Shown here: positions 42,831 to 50,427 of the stretch, piece by piece
Position numbering within the stretch: position 1 is the first letter of the stretch
Layout of the letters: the number at the start of each line of letters is the position of its first letter
Source: UBA9732 sp963606545
GTDB taxonomy: Bacteria > Spirochaetota > Spirochaetia > Sphaerochaetales > Sphaerochaetaceae
Reading direction: 5' to 3'
DNA: 64,000 nt
Assembly (NCBI GenBank): GCA_963606545.1
Contig: CAVCYP010000001.1
Span: 5,091-69,090 of the forward strand
Position numbers and translations under genes: made by a program
Notes under the pieces: generated by a model
Databases searched by the model: none
Told to the model about the DNA's origin: nothing
Seen by the model: only the letters and a program-made list of their open reading frames with translations

Positions 42831-45479
42831 ATGAAAGAAAACATCATTGAAAACCTTCCAAAGAACATTTTGATAATTCCAATGCGTGGTTGCCCAGTAT
42901 TTCCAGGCATGTTTACCACAATTGAAGTCACTGACAAACAAGATCTTGCAATAGTAAAACAAGCAGACCGCTTCAACGGCTTTGGCCTTCTACTTCTCAA
43001 AAATGAAGAGAAATCGAACAAAAGCCTCACCGCAGAAGACTTCTACCAAATTGGAACTTTTGTCAGAGTCAAAAACCAAATTAACACAATATATGGCACC
43101 AAAAGCCTTTTCATAGAAACAATTAGTCGCTTCAAAGTCGTGGCAATGCTCTCCCACGGAGGACTTATCACAGCACAGGTAGAATACCTAGAAGAAGACA
43201 AATTGGCCCCAACAGAGGACAAAGCGTTTACATCGGCCTTGAGAGATGCACTGAACCTGCGCGCCGACCGTTCCATTCTCTTGGAGAATTTGCGCTTCAA
43301 CGCCACGAATATCCCGGAGGCAATTAGGCTTGCGGACTACTTAGCCAGCGCAATTGTGCCACGCGCAAACCAGCAGGAATTTCTGGAAACGCTATCTGGC
43401 CGCGAACGAATTCTCAAGGTACTTAAAGTGCTAGAAGAAGAGCTAACTGTGCAGAAAATGCACGACGAAATCCAAGGTCTGGTAGCCAAAAAGATAGATC
43501 AACGCCAAAGAGAATACTTTTTGCGTGAAGAAATGCGCCTCATCCAACAGCAACTTGACAACCTCTCCTACCCCGATGATTTAGCAGATCTCACTGGAGA
43601 AGAGCTGGCTGACTCGCTCAAGCAAGCTATGAGCGGCGAGCCAGCCCAAAAGCAAAAACAAGCAAAACCAAAGCAGAAAGCAAGACTCATTGACAAGCTC
43701 AAAGCGCTGAATTTACAGGGAGAAGCGTACGAAACCGTGTTCAACGAATACGGAAAGCTACAAAACATGGAGCAAAACAATCCAGAATACTCCATCCTTC
43801 GCACCTATCTTGAAACCGTTGCAGATCTTCCATGGAATGATTTCACTCCAGATGATTTTTCACTTGAAAGAGCAAAAAAGATACTAGAAGAGGACCATTA
43901 CGGGGTCAAAGATGTAAAAGAGAGAATTTTGGAATTCCTTGCAGTACGTAAACTTAAAAACGACACCAAGGGCTCCATCATATGTTTGGTAGGCCCTCCA
44001 GGAACAGGAAAAACCTCCATTGGAATCTCAATAGCAAAGGCGCTTAACAAGAAATATTATAGATTCTCCGTTGGTGGCATGCGCGATGAAGCCGAGATTA
44101 AAGGCCACAGACGAACCTACATTGGTTCAATGCCTGGCCAGATAATCAAAGGCCTCAAAGTAACAAAGTCAAAGAACCCAGTCTTTGTCATAGATGAAAT
44201 TGACAAAATGACAGTTTCCAACCAAGGGGACCCAGCTGCCGCCCTTTTGGAAGTTCTTGACCCAGAACAAAATACCACCTTCAGAGACCACTATCTAGAC
44301 ATTCCATTTGATGTATCGAATGTTTTGTTCATAGTCACAGCAAACACAACAGACACCATCCCACGTCCACTGATGGACAGAATGGAATGCATTGAACTGA
44401 ACGGCTATACCTCAGAAGAAAAGCTTCACATTGGAAAGAAATACCTAGTTCCAAAGAGCCGTGCAAAACACGGACTTAAAACCTCGGATATCAAATATAC
44501 CGACAAAATTCTGCGCAAGATAGCAGAAGAATATGCCCGTGAAGCCGGGGTAAGAAACTTTGAGAAGGCTCTTGATAAGATTCATAGAAAAGTTGCCATG
44601 GAGATTGTTGAAAATGAGTATAAGATTTCAGATCTCAAAGCAAAAGGGGCCACAGATGAAGACATTGCCAACGACAAAGAACTGCTTCAACTGCCAATCC
44701 GTATCACAGATGAAAAACTCATAAAGTACCTAGGTCAGCCAATCTTCCATGAAGATGAAGTCATAAAGGCAACCCGTCCAGGCATGTCCGTTGGCCTTGC
44801 TTGGACCTCAATGGGTGGTGATGTACTTGCAATTGAGGCCCAGCACATCCCAGGCAAGGGCGAGCTAAAACTCACCGGCCAGCTAGGAGAGGTCATGCAA
44901 GAGTCTGCCAATATTGCCTTCTCTTACATAAAGAGTATAAGCGCAAGCCATGGCATTGACCTCTCTTGGTTTGAGAAAAACACCCTACACTTGCATGTTC
45001 CAGAGGGTGCAACCCCCAAAGACGGACCATCTGCCGGAATCACAATGGCAACTGCCATTTATTCCCTCATAACAGAGCAAACAATGGCCCAAAACATGGC
45101 TATGACCGGAGAATTATCGTTGTTAGGCAAGGTAATGCCTATTGGTGGCCTTAAAGAGAAGGTACTTGCTGCCAGAAGAAATTTGGTCAAAACCATACTA
45201 ATTCCAAAGTTTAACAAACGAGACTTAGACAAGCTTGATGACAACGTCAAAGAAGGTATCACCTTCCATCTAGTGGGCGATATGGAAGAAGTTTTGAAGT
45301 ATGCCTTCCCTAATGACAAATTCCCCTACAGAAACGTGAAAGCTGAAAAACAGCAAGAGCAGCCAAGTCCAGAAGAACGCATTGCAGCTGCCGTTGCAAA
45401 AGCAATAGCAAGCGTACAGGCTAATTGCGCCTTACCAACAGCAAGCGGGGCACAGGACAAAACCAAAGGAGAGCACTAA
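42831..45479 (+). CDS. lon: ATP-dependent protease Lon
   Basis: 882-residue cytoplasmic protease that degrades misfolded and regulatory proteins. The N-terminal LAN substrate-binding domain starts [22 protein letters not shown] coiled-coil region follows, with a Gln/Lys-rich insert ([17 protein letters not shown]). The AAA domain has GPPGTGKTS (from about 388). The protease domain has the catalytic dyad Ser734 (PKDGPSAGI) and Lys777 (GGLKEKV). The C-terminal 40 residues are low-complexity and unlike the compact family end. There is no ribosome site before the ATG. It is translationally coupled to the next gene by a shared base (TAATG). Confidence 0.96.
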   Translation: MKENIIENLPKNILIIPMRGCPVFPGMFTTIEVTDKQDLAIVKQADRFNGFGLLLLKNEEKSNKSLTAEDFYQIGTFVRVKNQINTIYGTKSLFIETISRFKVVAMLSHGGLITAQVEYLEEDKLAPTEDKAFTSALRDALNLRADRSILLENLRFNATNIPEAIRLADYLASAIVPRANQQEFLETLSGRERILKVLKVLEEELTVQKMHDEIQGLVAKKIDQRQREYFLREEMRLIQQQLDNLSYPDDLADLTGEELADSLKQAMSGEPAQKQKQAKPKQKARLIDKLKALNLQGEAYETVFNEYGKLQNMEQNNPEYSILRTYLETVADLPWNDFTPDDFSLERAKKILEEDHYGVKDVKERILEFLAVRKLKNDTKGSIICLVGPPGTGKTSIGISIAKALNKKYYRFSVGGMRDEAEIKGHRRTYIGSMPGQIIKGLKVTKSKNPVFVIDEIDKMTVSNQGDPAAALLEVLDPEQNTTFRDHYLDIPFDVSNVLFIVTANTTDTIPRPLMDRMECIELNGYTSEEKLHIGKKYLVPKSRAKHGLKTSDIKYTDKILRKIAEEYAREAGVRNFEKALDKIHRKVAMEIVENEYKISDLKAKGATDEDIANDKELLQLPIRITDEKLIKYLGQPIFHEDEVIKATRPGMSVGLAWTSMGGDVLAIEAQHIPGKGELKLTGQLGEVMQESANIAFSYIKSISASHGIDLSWFEKNTLHLHVPEGATPKDGPSAGITMATAIYSLITEQTMAQNMAMTGELSLLGKVMPIGGLKEKVLAARRNLVKTILIPKFNKRDLDKLDDNVKEGITFHLVGDMEEVLKYAFPNDKFPYRNVKAEKQQEQPSPEERIAAAVAKAIASVQANCALPTASGAQDKTKGEH

Positions 45480-46717
45480 TGCAACAAATGCAGTACAACA
45501 CTGGGAAAATGGAACTTCTCTCCCCAGCCGGTAGCATGGAAAAACTTGAGGCAGCCTTCACCTATGGCGCAGACGCCGCCTACATGGGGCTGACAAGCTT
45601 CTCGCTCAGAGCCAATGCTAAAAACTTTGATTTTGACCAAGCACAGGCAATAAGAGATCTCAAGGCTAAAACAGGCAAAAAGCTCTACTGCACCGTCAAC
45701 ATCTACTTTCATGAAGCAGACATTCAAAAACTCAAAGCCCAGCTAGAGCAAATCAAAGGCTATCCCTTTGATGCCTTCATCATCTCTGACCTTGGAATAC
45801 TTGAAATCATGCAAAACGCCTTTCCAAACGCAGAAATGCATCTTTCCACCCAAGCCAACTGCATCAATGCCAATTCTGCCAAACTGTATCACAAAATGGG
45901 CTTTGACCGCATAATATTGGGCCGAGAAACCCCACTTTCCGACATAAAAAAAATCAGAGACGCAAACCCAACCTTAGGCATTGAGACCTTCATCCATGGC
46001 GCCATGTGCATGGCCTACTCTGGCCGTTGCTTCCTCTCTTCCCACCTAACCGGAAGAAGCGCCAACCAAGGTGACTGTTCCCACACCTGCCGTTGGAATT
46101 ATAGACTTGCTCTAGAAGAAGAATCCCGTCCAGGTAGCTACTTTCCAATTGAAGGAGATGAAACCTACACCACAATTTTGTCCTCCAAAGATCTATGCAT
46201 GATTGATCACCTAAAGGACCTCCAAGAAGCCGGTGTAGACAGTCTCAAAATTGAAGGCCGCATGAAGAGCACCTACTATGTTGCCACCATAACGAGGGCC
46301 TATAGAAAGGCTTTGGACCATCTTTTTGACGAAAATGTGGATTATAGGCCATTTAGAGAAGAATTGATGAACGTCAGCCATCGCGAATTTTCCACCGGAT
46401 TTTTCTACGGAAACGGCCCAATTGAAGATATCAACAAGCCCACAATGCAAGGCTATCTACGCGACTACCTCTTCCTTGGAACCATCAAAGAAGAAGTCAA
46501 ACCGGGCATCTACGCCGTTGACATCAAAAACCAAATCCGCTCCGGCGCTCCAATTGAGTACATTGGCCCAGACGTCCTCTCGCTCGCAGACACCCCAACG
46601 GTCCTAGACGAAAACTTCAACCCAATTGAACACATTGACCACTGCCGCGAAGGCTACCTTCAAACCCAGCTACACCTAGAACCCGGCTACATGATTCGAC
46701 GTGAGGTCAAAGCATGA
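45479..46717 (+). CDS. U32 family collagenase-like protein, probable RNA hydroxylation factor
   Basis: 412-residue member of peptidase family U32. Several members in E. coli (TrhP, RlhA) are RNA hydroxylation factors rather than proteases. The family signature is GAMCMAYSGRCFLSSHLTGRSANQGDCSHTCRW with clustered cysteines. The start MELLSPAGSMEKLEAAFTYGADAAYMG is typical once the first ten residues are passed. The start at 45479 has GGAG 7 nt upstream and shares one base with the lon stop. tRNA or rRNA hydroxylation is the best guess; substrate unknown. Confidence 0.85.
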   Translation: MQQMQYNTGKMELLSPAGSMEKLEAAFTYGADAAYMGLTSFSLRANAKNFDFDQAQAIRDLKAKTGKKLYCTVNIYFHEADIQKLKAQLEQIKGYPFDAFIISDLGILEIMQNAFPNAEMHLSTQANCINANSAKLYHKMGFDRIILGRETPLSDIKKIRDANPTLGIETFIHGAMCMAYSGRCFLSSHLTGRSANQGDCSHTCRWNYRLALEEESRPGSYFPIEGDETYTTILSSKDLCMIDHLKDLQEAGVDSLKIEGRMKSTYYVATITRAYRKALDHLFDENVDYRPFREELMNVSHREFSTGFFYGNGPIEDINKPTMQGYLRDYLFLGTIKEEVKPGIYAVDIKNQIRSGAPIEYIGPDVLSLADTPTVLDENFNPIEHIDHCREGYLQTQLHLEPGYMIRREVKA

Positions 46718-47493
46718 AACGCCTTTTCCTAGCGCTTTTAATCCTCCTCTGCGTCATTCCCCTCTTTGCCTCCACCTATACCGATTCTTTCTCCTTTCTG
46801 GCTAAATATCCCAAGTACGTAGATCTTTATGATGCCATAAATAACTGTGCTTCAACCTCAGAAGTAGATGCAAAGTATGAAGATCTCAAGGCCTCTCTTG
46901 GAACCAGTTCCAAAGACTGGTCTGTGCTTTTAAAAGCCTCGCTCAACTATGCACACTATCTGTTGGAAATTGCAGAAAAGAAGAATACCAAGAAAGCAAA
47001 GCAACTTGTGGCAGAGGCTGAGACAATCTATGAAGCTTTAGAAAAATCGGTTTCCAGCGGAAAAATAAGCATGCCAGAGAGCAATCTCAAGGCAATGAAG
47101 TTTACGTGCCTGACAATTGGGTACCTAGCAAGTCCGCTTAGCGTTTCCAAGGGGCTTGAGTCCATAAAGGTGATAGATGGAGCGTTTGAGCAGTATCCAA
47201 CTGAAATTACCATTGCAACTTTGTATGCAGCTCGCAAGCTAAACGCACCCGCCATTGGTGGTGGAGATGCCGCTGAGGCCTTTAAAGTTTTCAATTCACT
47301 ACTAGAATTCGTTGACTCCCCGGCTGGAGGTAACACGCTCCCCTGGGACAGGTTCGATATCTACTGCGGTTTAGCCAGGTACTATGCAGATAAAAAAGAC
47401 ACCAGTAAAGCCTTAGAATTATATAACAAGGCTCTTTCCATCTATCCAAAGAACAAAACTGTAATCAATTCAATCGATAAACTTGAAAAATAA
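46714..47493 (+). CDS. Exported TPR-like protein, TatT-like
   Basis: 259 residues with a signal peptide (MKRLFLALLILLCVIPLFAS). The body is all-helical, with a final TPR unit (GLARYYADKKDTSKALELYNKALSIYPKNKTV). A segment APAIGGGDAAEAFKVFNSLLEF recalls the GGD block of the spirochaetal TatT family, the TPR partner of TRAP transporters. No TRAP transporter gene is nearby, so a function in that system is uncertain. It overlaps the U32 gene by 4 bp (ATGA), which links it to the lon transcript. Confidence 0.75.
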   Translation: MKRLFLALLILLCVIPLFASTYTDSFSFLAKYPKYVDLYDAINNCASTSEVDAKYEDLKASLGTSSKDWSVLLKASLNYAHYLLEIAEKKNTKKAKQLVAEAETIYEALEKSVSSGKISMPESNLKAMKFTCLTIGYLASPLSVSKGLESIKVIDGAFEQYPTEITIATLYAARKLNAPAIGGGDAAEAFKVFNSLLEFVDSPAGGNTLPWDRFDIYCGLARYYADKKDTSKALELYNKALSIYPKNKTVINSIDKLEK

Positions 47494-47505
47494 CTAATTT
47501 TTTTG

Positions 47506-47533
47506 TTGCATGTACAATTCTTTATGTTACAAT
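47506..47533 (+). promoter_or_regulatory. Promoter of the Hc1-like mini-gene
   Basis: TTGCAT (47506-47511) and TACAAT (47528-47533) with a 16-bp spacer. The transcript would have a leader of about 25 nt carrying AAGGAG. Confidence 0.65.
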
Positions 47534-47564
47534 CTAGAGTGTAACCCACATAAAGGAGACAATG

Positions 47565-47741
47565 ATGACAGTACATGAACAACTAGTACAATTGTTTGAC
47601 ACATATGTCACAGAGAACCAGAAGTTCACAGAAAAAGGCGTTAAAGTTTCTGGTTCAAGAGCAAGAAAAGCATTAGCTGAAATTGCAAAACTCTGTAAAG
47701 AAAGAAGAAAAGAAATACAAGATATAAAGAACGAAGAATAA
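47565..47741 (+). CDS. Histone H1-like (Hc1-type) small nucleoid protein
   Basis: 58-residue protein starting MTVHEQLVQLFDTYVTENQ. The core EKGVKVSGSRARKALAEI and AKLCKERRKEIQ follow. It resembles the small Hc1-type histone-like proteins of Bacteroidetes and spirochaetes, in which a GxRARKAxxEIxKLxKxxR helix binds DNA. The start is the second of two adjacent ATG codons, because GGAG lies 6 nt before it. It has its own promoter and terminator, which suggests a monocistronic, possibly highly expressed gene. Family assignment is by eye; the basic RARKA helix is the main evidence. Confidence 0.75.
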   Translation: MTVHEQLVQLFDTYVTENQKFTEKGVKVSGSRARKALAEIAKLCKERRKEIQDIKNEE

Positions 47742-47801
47742 AGAACATCTCATTTCCTATGCTAAAGAGATATTGGACGTCCTAAAAAGACTATTTCGAC
47801 T

Positions 47802-47838
47802 GGCTGTAAGTTTCCCATCACTTACAGCCTTTTTTTTG
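47802..47838 (+). terminator. Intrinsic terminator after the Hc1-like gene
   Basis: A perfect 10-bp stem (47802-47811 with 47820-47829) closes an 8-nt loop and is followed by nine T. Confidence 0.92.
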
Positions 47839-47854
47839 TCCTTTTAATTCAGTG

Positions 47855-47896
47855 GTTTTCCTTGAAAAAACAATTTTTGTCTGAAATTCAAGGAAA
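47855..47896. repeat. Inverted repeat upstream of the acyl-CoA synthetase operators
   Basis: TTTTCCTTGAA (about 47855-47865) and TTCAAGGAAAA (about 47886-47896) form an 11-bp stem around about 20 nt. It lies between the Hc1 terminator and the operator cluster. Role unknown. Confidence 0.55.
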
Positions 47897-47952
47897 AGTT
47901 ACCCGTTAATTAAGGATTCCTTTGAAATTTGTCCCTTGAATAGCCTACTCTA

Positions 47953-48028
47953 TTTTGACATAAAAATAACACTTGTCAAAATAAGAGAAATGAGGTATAT
48001 TTTATTGACACTTTTTAAAAAGTGTCAA
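47953..48028. promoter_or_regulatory. Two palindromic operators before the acyl-CoA synthetase gene
   Basis: Site 1: TTTTGACA (47953-47960) and TGTCAAAA (47974-47981), an 8-bp inverted repeat with 13 nt between. Site 2: a perfect 24-bp palindrome at 48005-48028, TTGACACTTTTT followed by its reverse complement. Four TTGACA/TGTCAA half-sites thus lie within 76 bp, and site 2 ends 14 bp before the ATG. They look like binding sites for a dimeric repressor, and TetR-type regulators of fatty acid genes are a candidate class. Confidence 0.7.
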
Positions 48029-48042
48029 AATAAGGAGCTGAA

Positions 48043-49701
48043 ATGATTTCATTGGAAGGACAATATACAATAAAAAACATGATAGACGAGTGTGCTGCAA
48101 AGTACAAAGATAACCTTGCCCTCACCACCTACAAAAAACCGGAAACGGCTCTCACCTTCAGGGAATTACAGAAAATATCAAAAAGCGTAGCTGCTTTTCT
48201 GGTTGGCAATGGAATTAAAAAAGGCACCAACATTGCAATCCTTTCAGAAAGTTGTCCAAACTGGGGCTTAAGCTACTTTGCCATCAATAGAGCTGGAGCC
48301 GTTGCAGTGCCAATTCTTCCAAACTTCAGCAAGGAAGAAGTGCAAAAGATTCTAGCCCACAGCGAAGCTAAATTTGTTTTTGTAAACAAAGCCAACTCAA
48401 AGAAAGTTGAAGGTTATAACATTAAAGTCATCCGAATTGAAGACATGTCTTTTATCGCACCAAAAGAGATGAAAAACATAAATAGCCAGGGATTTGAGAA
48501 CCTTAAAGGCCTGAGCCTTCAAAATGAGATTATCACCCCGGAGGATGAAAGAAAACTTGCCCAACAATGTCCTAAAGAGGACGATATAGCCTCAATTATT
48601 TACACAAGTGGCACAACCGGGACACCAAAAGGCGTAATGCTCACCAACAAGAACCTAGTCTGGAATGCAAAAGTTTGCTCCACTCCCTTCATAAAAATTC
48701 ACGCAGGCTGGACAGCCTTATCCATACTCCCATTAAGCCACGTTTACGAATTTACCATTGGACTATTACTAATTCTTATGAACGGTTGTAACGTTACTTA
48801 CCTTGGCAAAGCCCCATCCGTTGGGAGTCTTATGCCAGCACTGAAAGACGTGAAACCACAAATAATGCTCACAGTTCCAATGCTAATTGAAAAAGTTTAC
48901 AGAAGAGCAATTGAGCCAAAATTCAAAGAAGGCACAAAGCTCAACAAACTTATGCAACACAAGCTACTTCAAACGCCAATTTATCACCTCATTGGCAAAA
49001 AGCTAATTAAAACCTTTGGCGGAAGAATGAAATTCTTTGGCGTTGGAGGCTCAAAACTAGACCCACAGGTTGAAGCCTTCCTTGCAAAAGTCAACTTCCC
49101 CTACGCCCTAGGTTACGGCCTCACAGAAACCAGCCCCTTCATAGCCGGCTGTGGCCCCAAAGACCACGTAGTAGGTACGCTGGGCAAAGTACTGGACGGC
49201 CTTGACGTCAGAACCGCCCCAGAAGACGGCGAAATCCAAATCAAAGGCCCAACGGTAATGAAAGGCTACTACAAAATGCCCCAGCTCACTTCTGAAAGCT
49301 TCACAGAAGACGGCTATTTCCGCACCGGAGACCTTGGCGCCTTTGAAAACGGTCGCCTAGCCATCAAAGGCCGCAGCAAAAGCCTGATTCTTGGCGCAAA
49401 CGGCGAAAACATCTATCCCGACACCATTGAAAACCTCATCAACGCCCAAGAATACGTAATTGAAAGCCTAGTCATTCCAGAAGACAGAAGCCTCACCGCC
49501 ATGGTCCGCCTAGACCTCCAAGCCCTTCAAAGAGCCCTTGGCAGCATCAACGTCCAAGACTTCCTAGAACAGCTAAAACAAAACGTCAACCCAAAGCTCT
49601 CCACCTTCAGCCGCATCTCCAACATCCGCCTGCAAGAAGAGCCCTTTGAGCGCACCCCAACGGAAAAAATAAAGCGCTACCTCTACACCAAAGCCATATA
49701 A
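48043..49701 (+). CDS. AMP-forming acyl-CoA synthetase (long-chain fatty acid-CoA ligase type)
   Basis: 552-residue enzyme of the adenylate-forming superfamily that activates a carboxylic acid, probably a fatty acid, to its CoA or acyl-carrier form. The AMP-binding signature YTSGTTGTPKG lies at 187-197. ALGYGLTETSP and the hinge region RTGDLGAFENGRLAIKGRSKSLI are present. The C-terminal ERTPTEKIKRYL ends with the family lysine. AAGGAG precedes the ATG by 5 nt. It stands alone behind two palindromic operators, so expression is probably controlled by a dedicated repressor. The second half is C-richer than the first. Confidence 0.9.
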   Translation: MISLEGQYTIKNMIDECAAKYKDNLALTTYKKPETALTFRELQKISKSVAAFLVGNGIKKGTNIAILSESCPNWGLSYFAINRAGAVAVPILPNFSKEEVQKILAHSEAKFVFVNKANSKKVEGYNIKVIRIEDMSFIAPKEMKNINSQGFENLKGLSLQNEIITPEDERKLAQQCPKEDDIASIIYTSGTTGTPKGVMLTNKNLVWNAKVCSTPFIKIHAGWTALSILPLSHVYEFTIGLLLILMNGCNVTYLGKAPSVGSLMPALKDVKPQIMLTVPMLIEKVYRRAIEPKFKEGTKLNKLMQHKLLQTPIYHLIGKKLIKTFGGRMKFFGVGGSKLDPQVEAFLAKVNFPYALGYGLTETSPFIAGCGPKDHVVGTLGKVLDGLDVRTAPEDGEIQIKGPTVMKGYYKMPQLTSESFTEDGYFRTGDLGAFENGRLAIKGRSKSLILGANGENIYPDTIENLINAQEYVIESLVIPEDRSLTAMVRLDLQALQRALGSINVQDFLEQLKQNVNPKLSTFSRISNIRLQEEPFERTPTEKIKRYLYTKAI

Positions 49702-49716
49702 GGCAACAAGATAGCT

Positions 49717-50427
49717 CTACCTTATCTCCACTACCCCGATATTTTCTCTAAGCTTGTCAGCAAAAACTTCCAGCTCCTCATCAGAGAAAGAAGTTGCACC
49801 TTGATAGCTCTTATCCAAGGTGACATTATTCTTAAAATGCTGAAGATAATATTTCTTAGAACCCTTTAAAGATAAGCCGATATTAGCAAAATCTTCAGCT
49901 TCAACAATAGGCCTGACACAGGTGGTTCTAAACTCATAGTCTGGAGCCTTTTGCATAACAAGCTTCACACTCTTTTTAACAAGCTCAACCTTGTCAAAGC
50001 CCACCAGCGGGTACTTATCCCAAGAGGTTTTGATGTCCATTGCCACATAATCTACCAACTTAGAATCAAGTAAATCCTCTAAAACAGAAGGAAAACTACC
50101 ATTGGTATCCAGTTTGACTTTTAAGCCTAATTTTTTTATTTCTTGCAAGAACGCCTTAAGACCTTGTTGCATACAGGGCTCTCCACCCGATACCACAACA
50201 GCATCCAGCAGTCCATTACGTTGCTTCAGGTATGAAATAATTTCATTAGCCGTATAAAATTCGGCATTAATAGGCGTTGAATCCGCATTTAGAGCAGAAA
50301 CAAAGTTTGGATTATGACAATAGGGGCAGCAAAAATTGCAGCCCCTAGTGAATATTGTACATGCCAACAAGGTTGGGTAATTTACAGAGTCAACTCTAAT
50401 AAATCCACCAATGTCAAAATTGTTCAT
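49717..50427 (-). CDS. nrdG: Anaerobic ribonucleotide reductase activating protein
   Basis: 236-residue radical-SAM activase that creates the glycyl radical on NrdD. The cluster motif is Cys30-NFC-Cys34-PY-Cys37 within GCNFCCPYCHNP, and the SAM-binding SGGEPCMQQG follows. It overlaps nrdD by 4 bp (ATGA), as is usual. It converges with the acyl-CoA synthetase gene after only 15 bp, with no clear terminator between. Confidence 0.94.
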   Translation of the reverse strand: MNNFDIGGFIRVDSVNYPTLLACTIFTRGCNFCCPYCHNPNFVSALNADSTPINAEFYTANEIISYLKQRNGLLDAVVVSGGEPCMQQGLKAFLQEIKKLGLKVKLDTNGSFPSVLEDLLDSKLVDYVAMDIKTSWDKYPLVGFDKVELVKKSVKLVMQKAPDYEFRTTCVRPIVEAEDFANIGLSLKGSKKYYLQHFKNNVTLDKSYQGATSFSDEELEVFADKLRENIGVVEIR

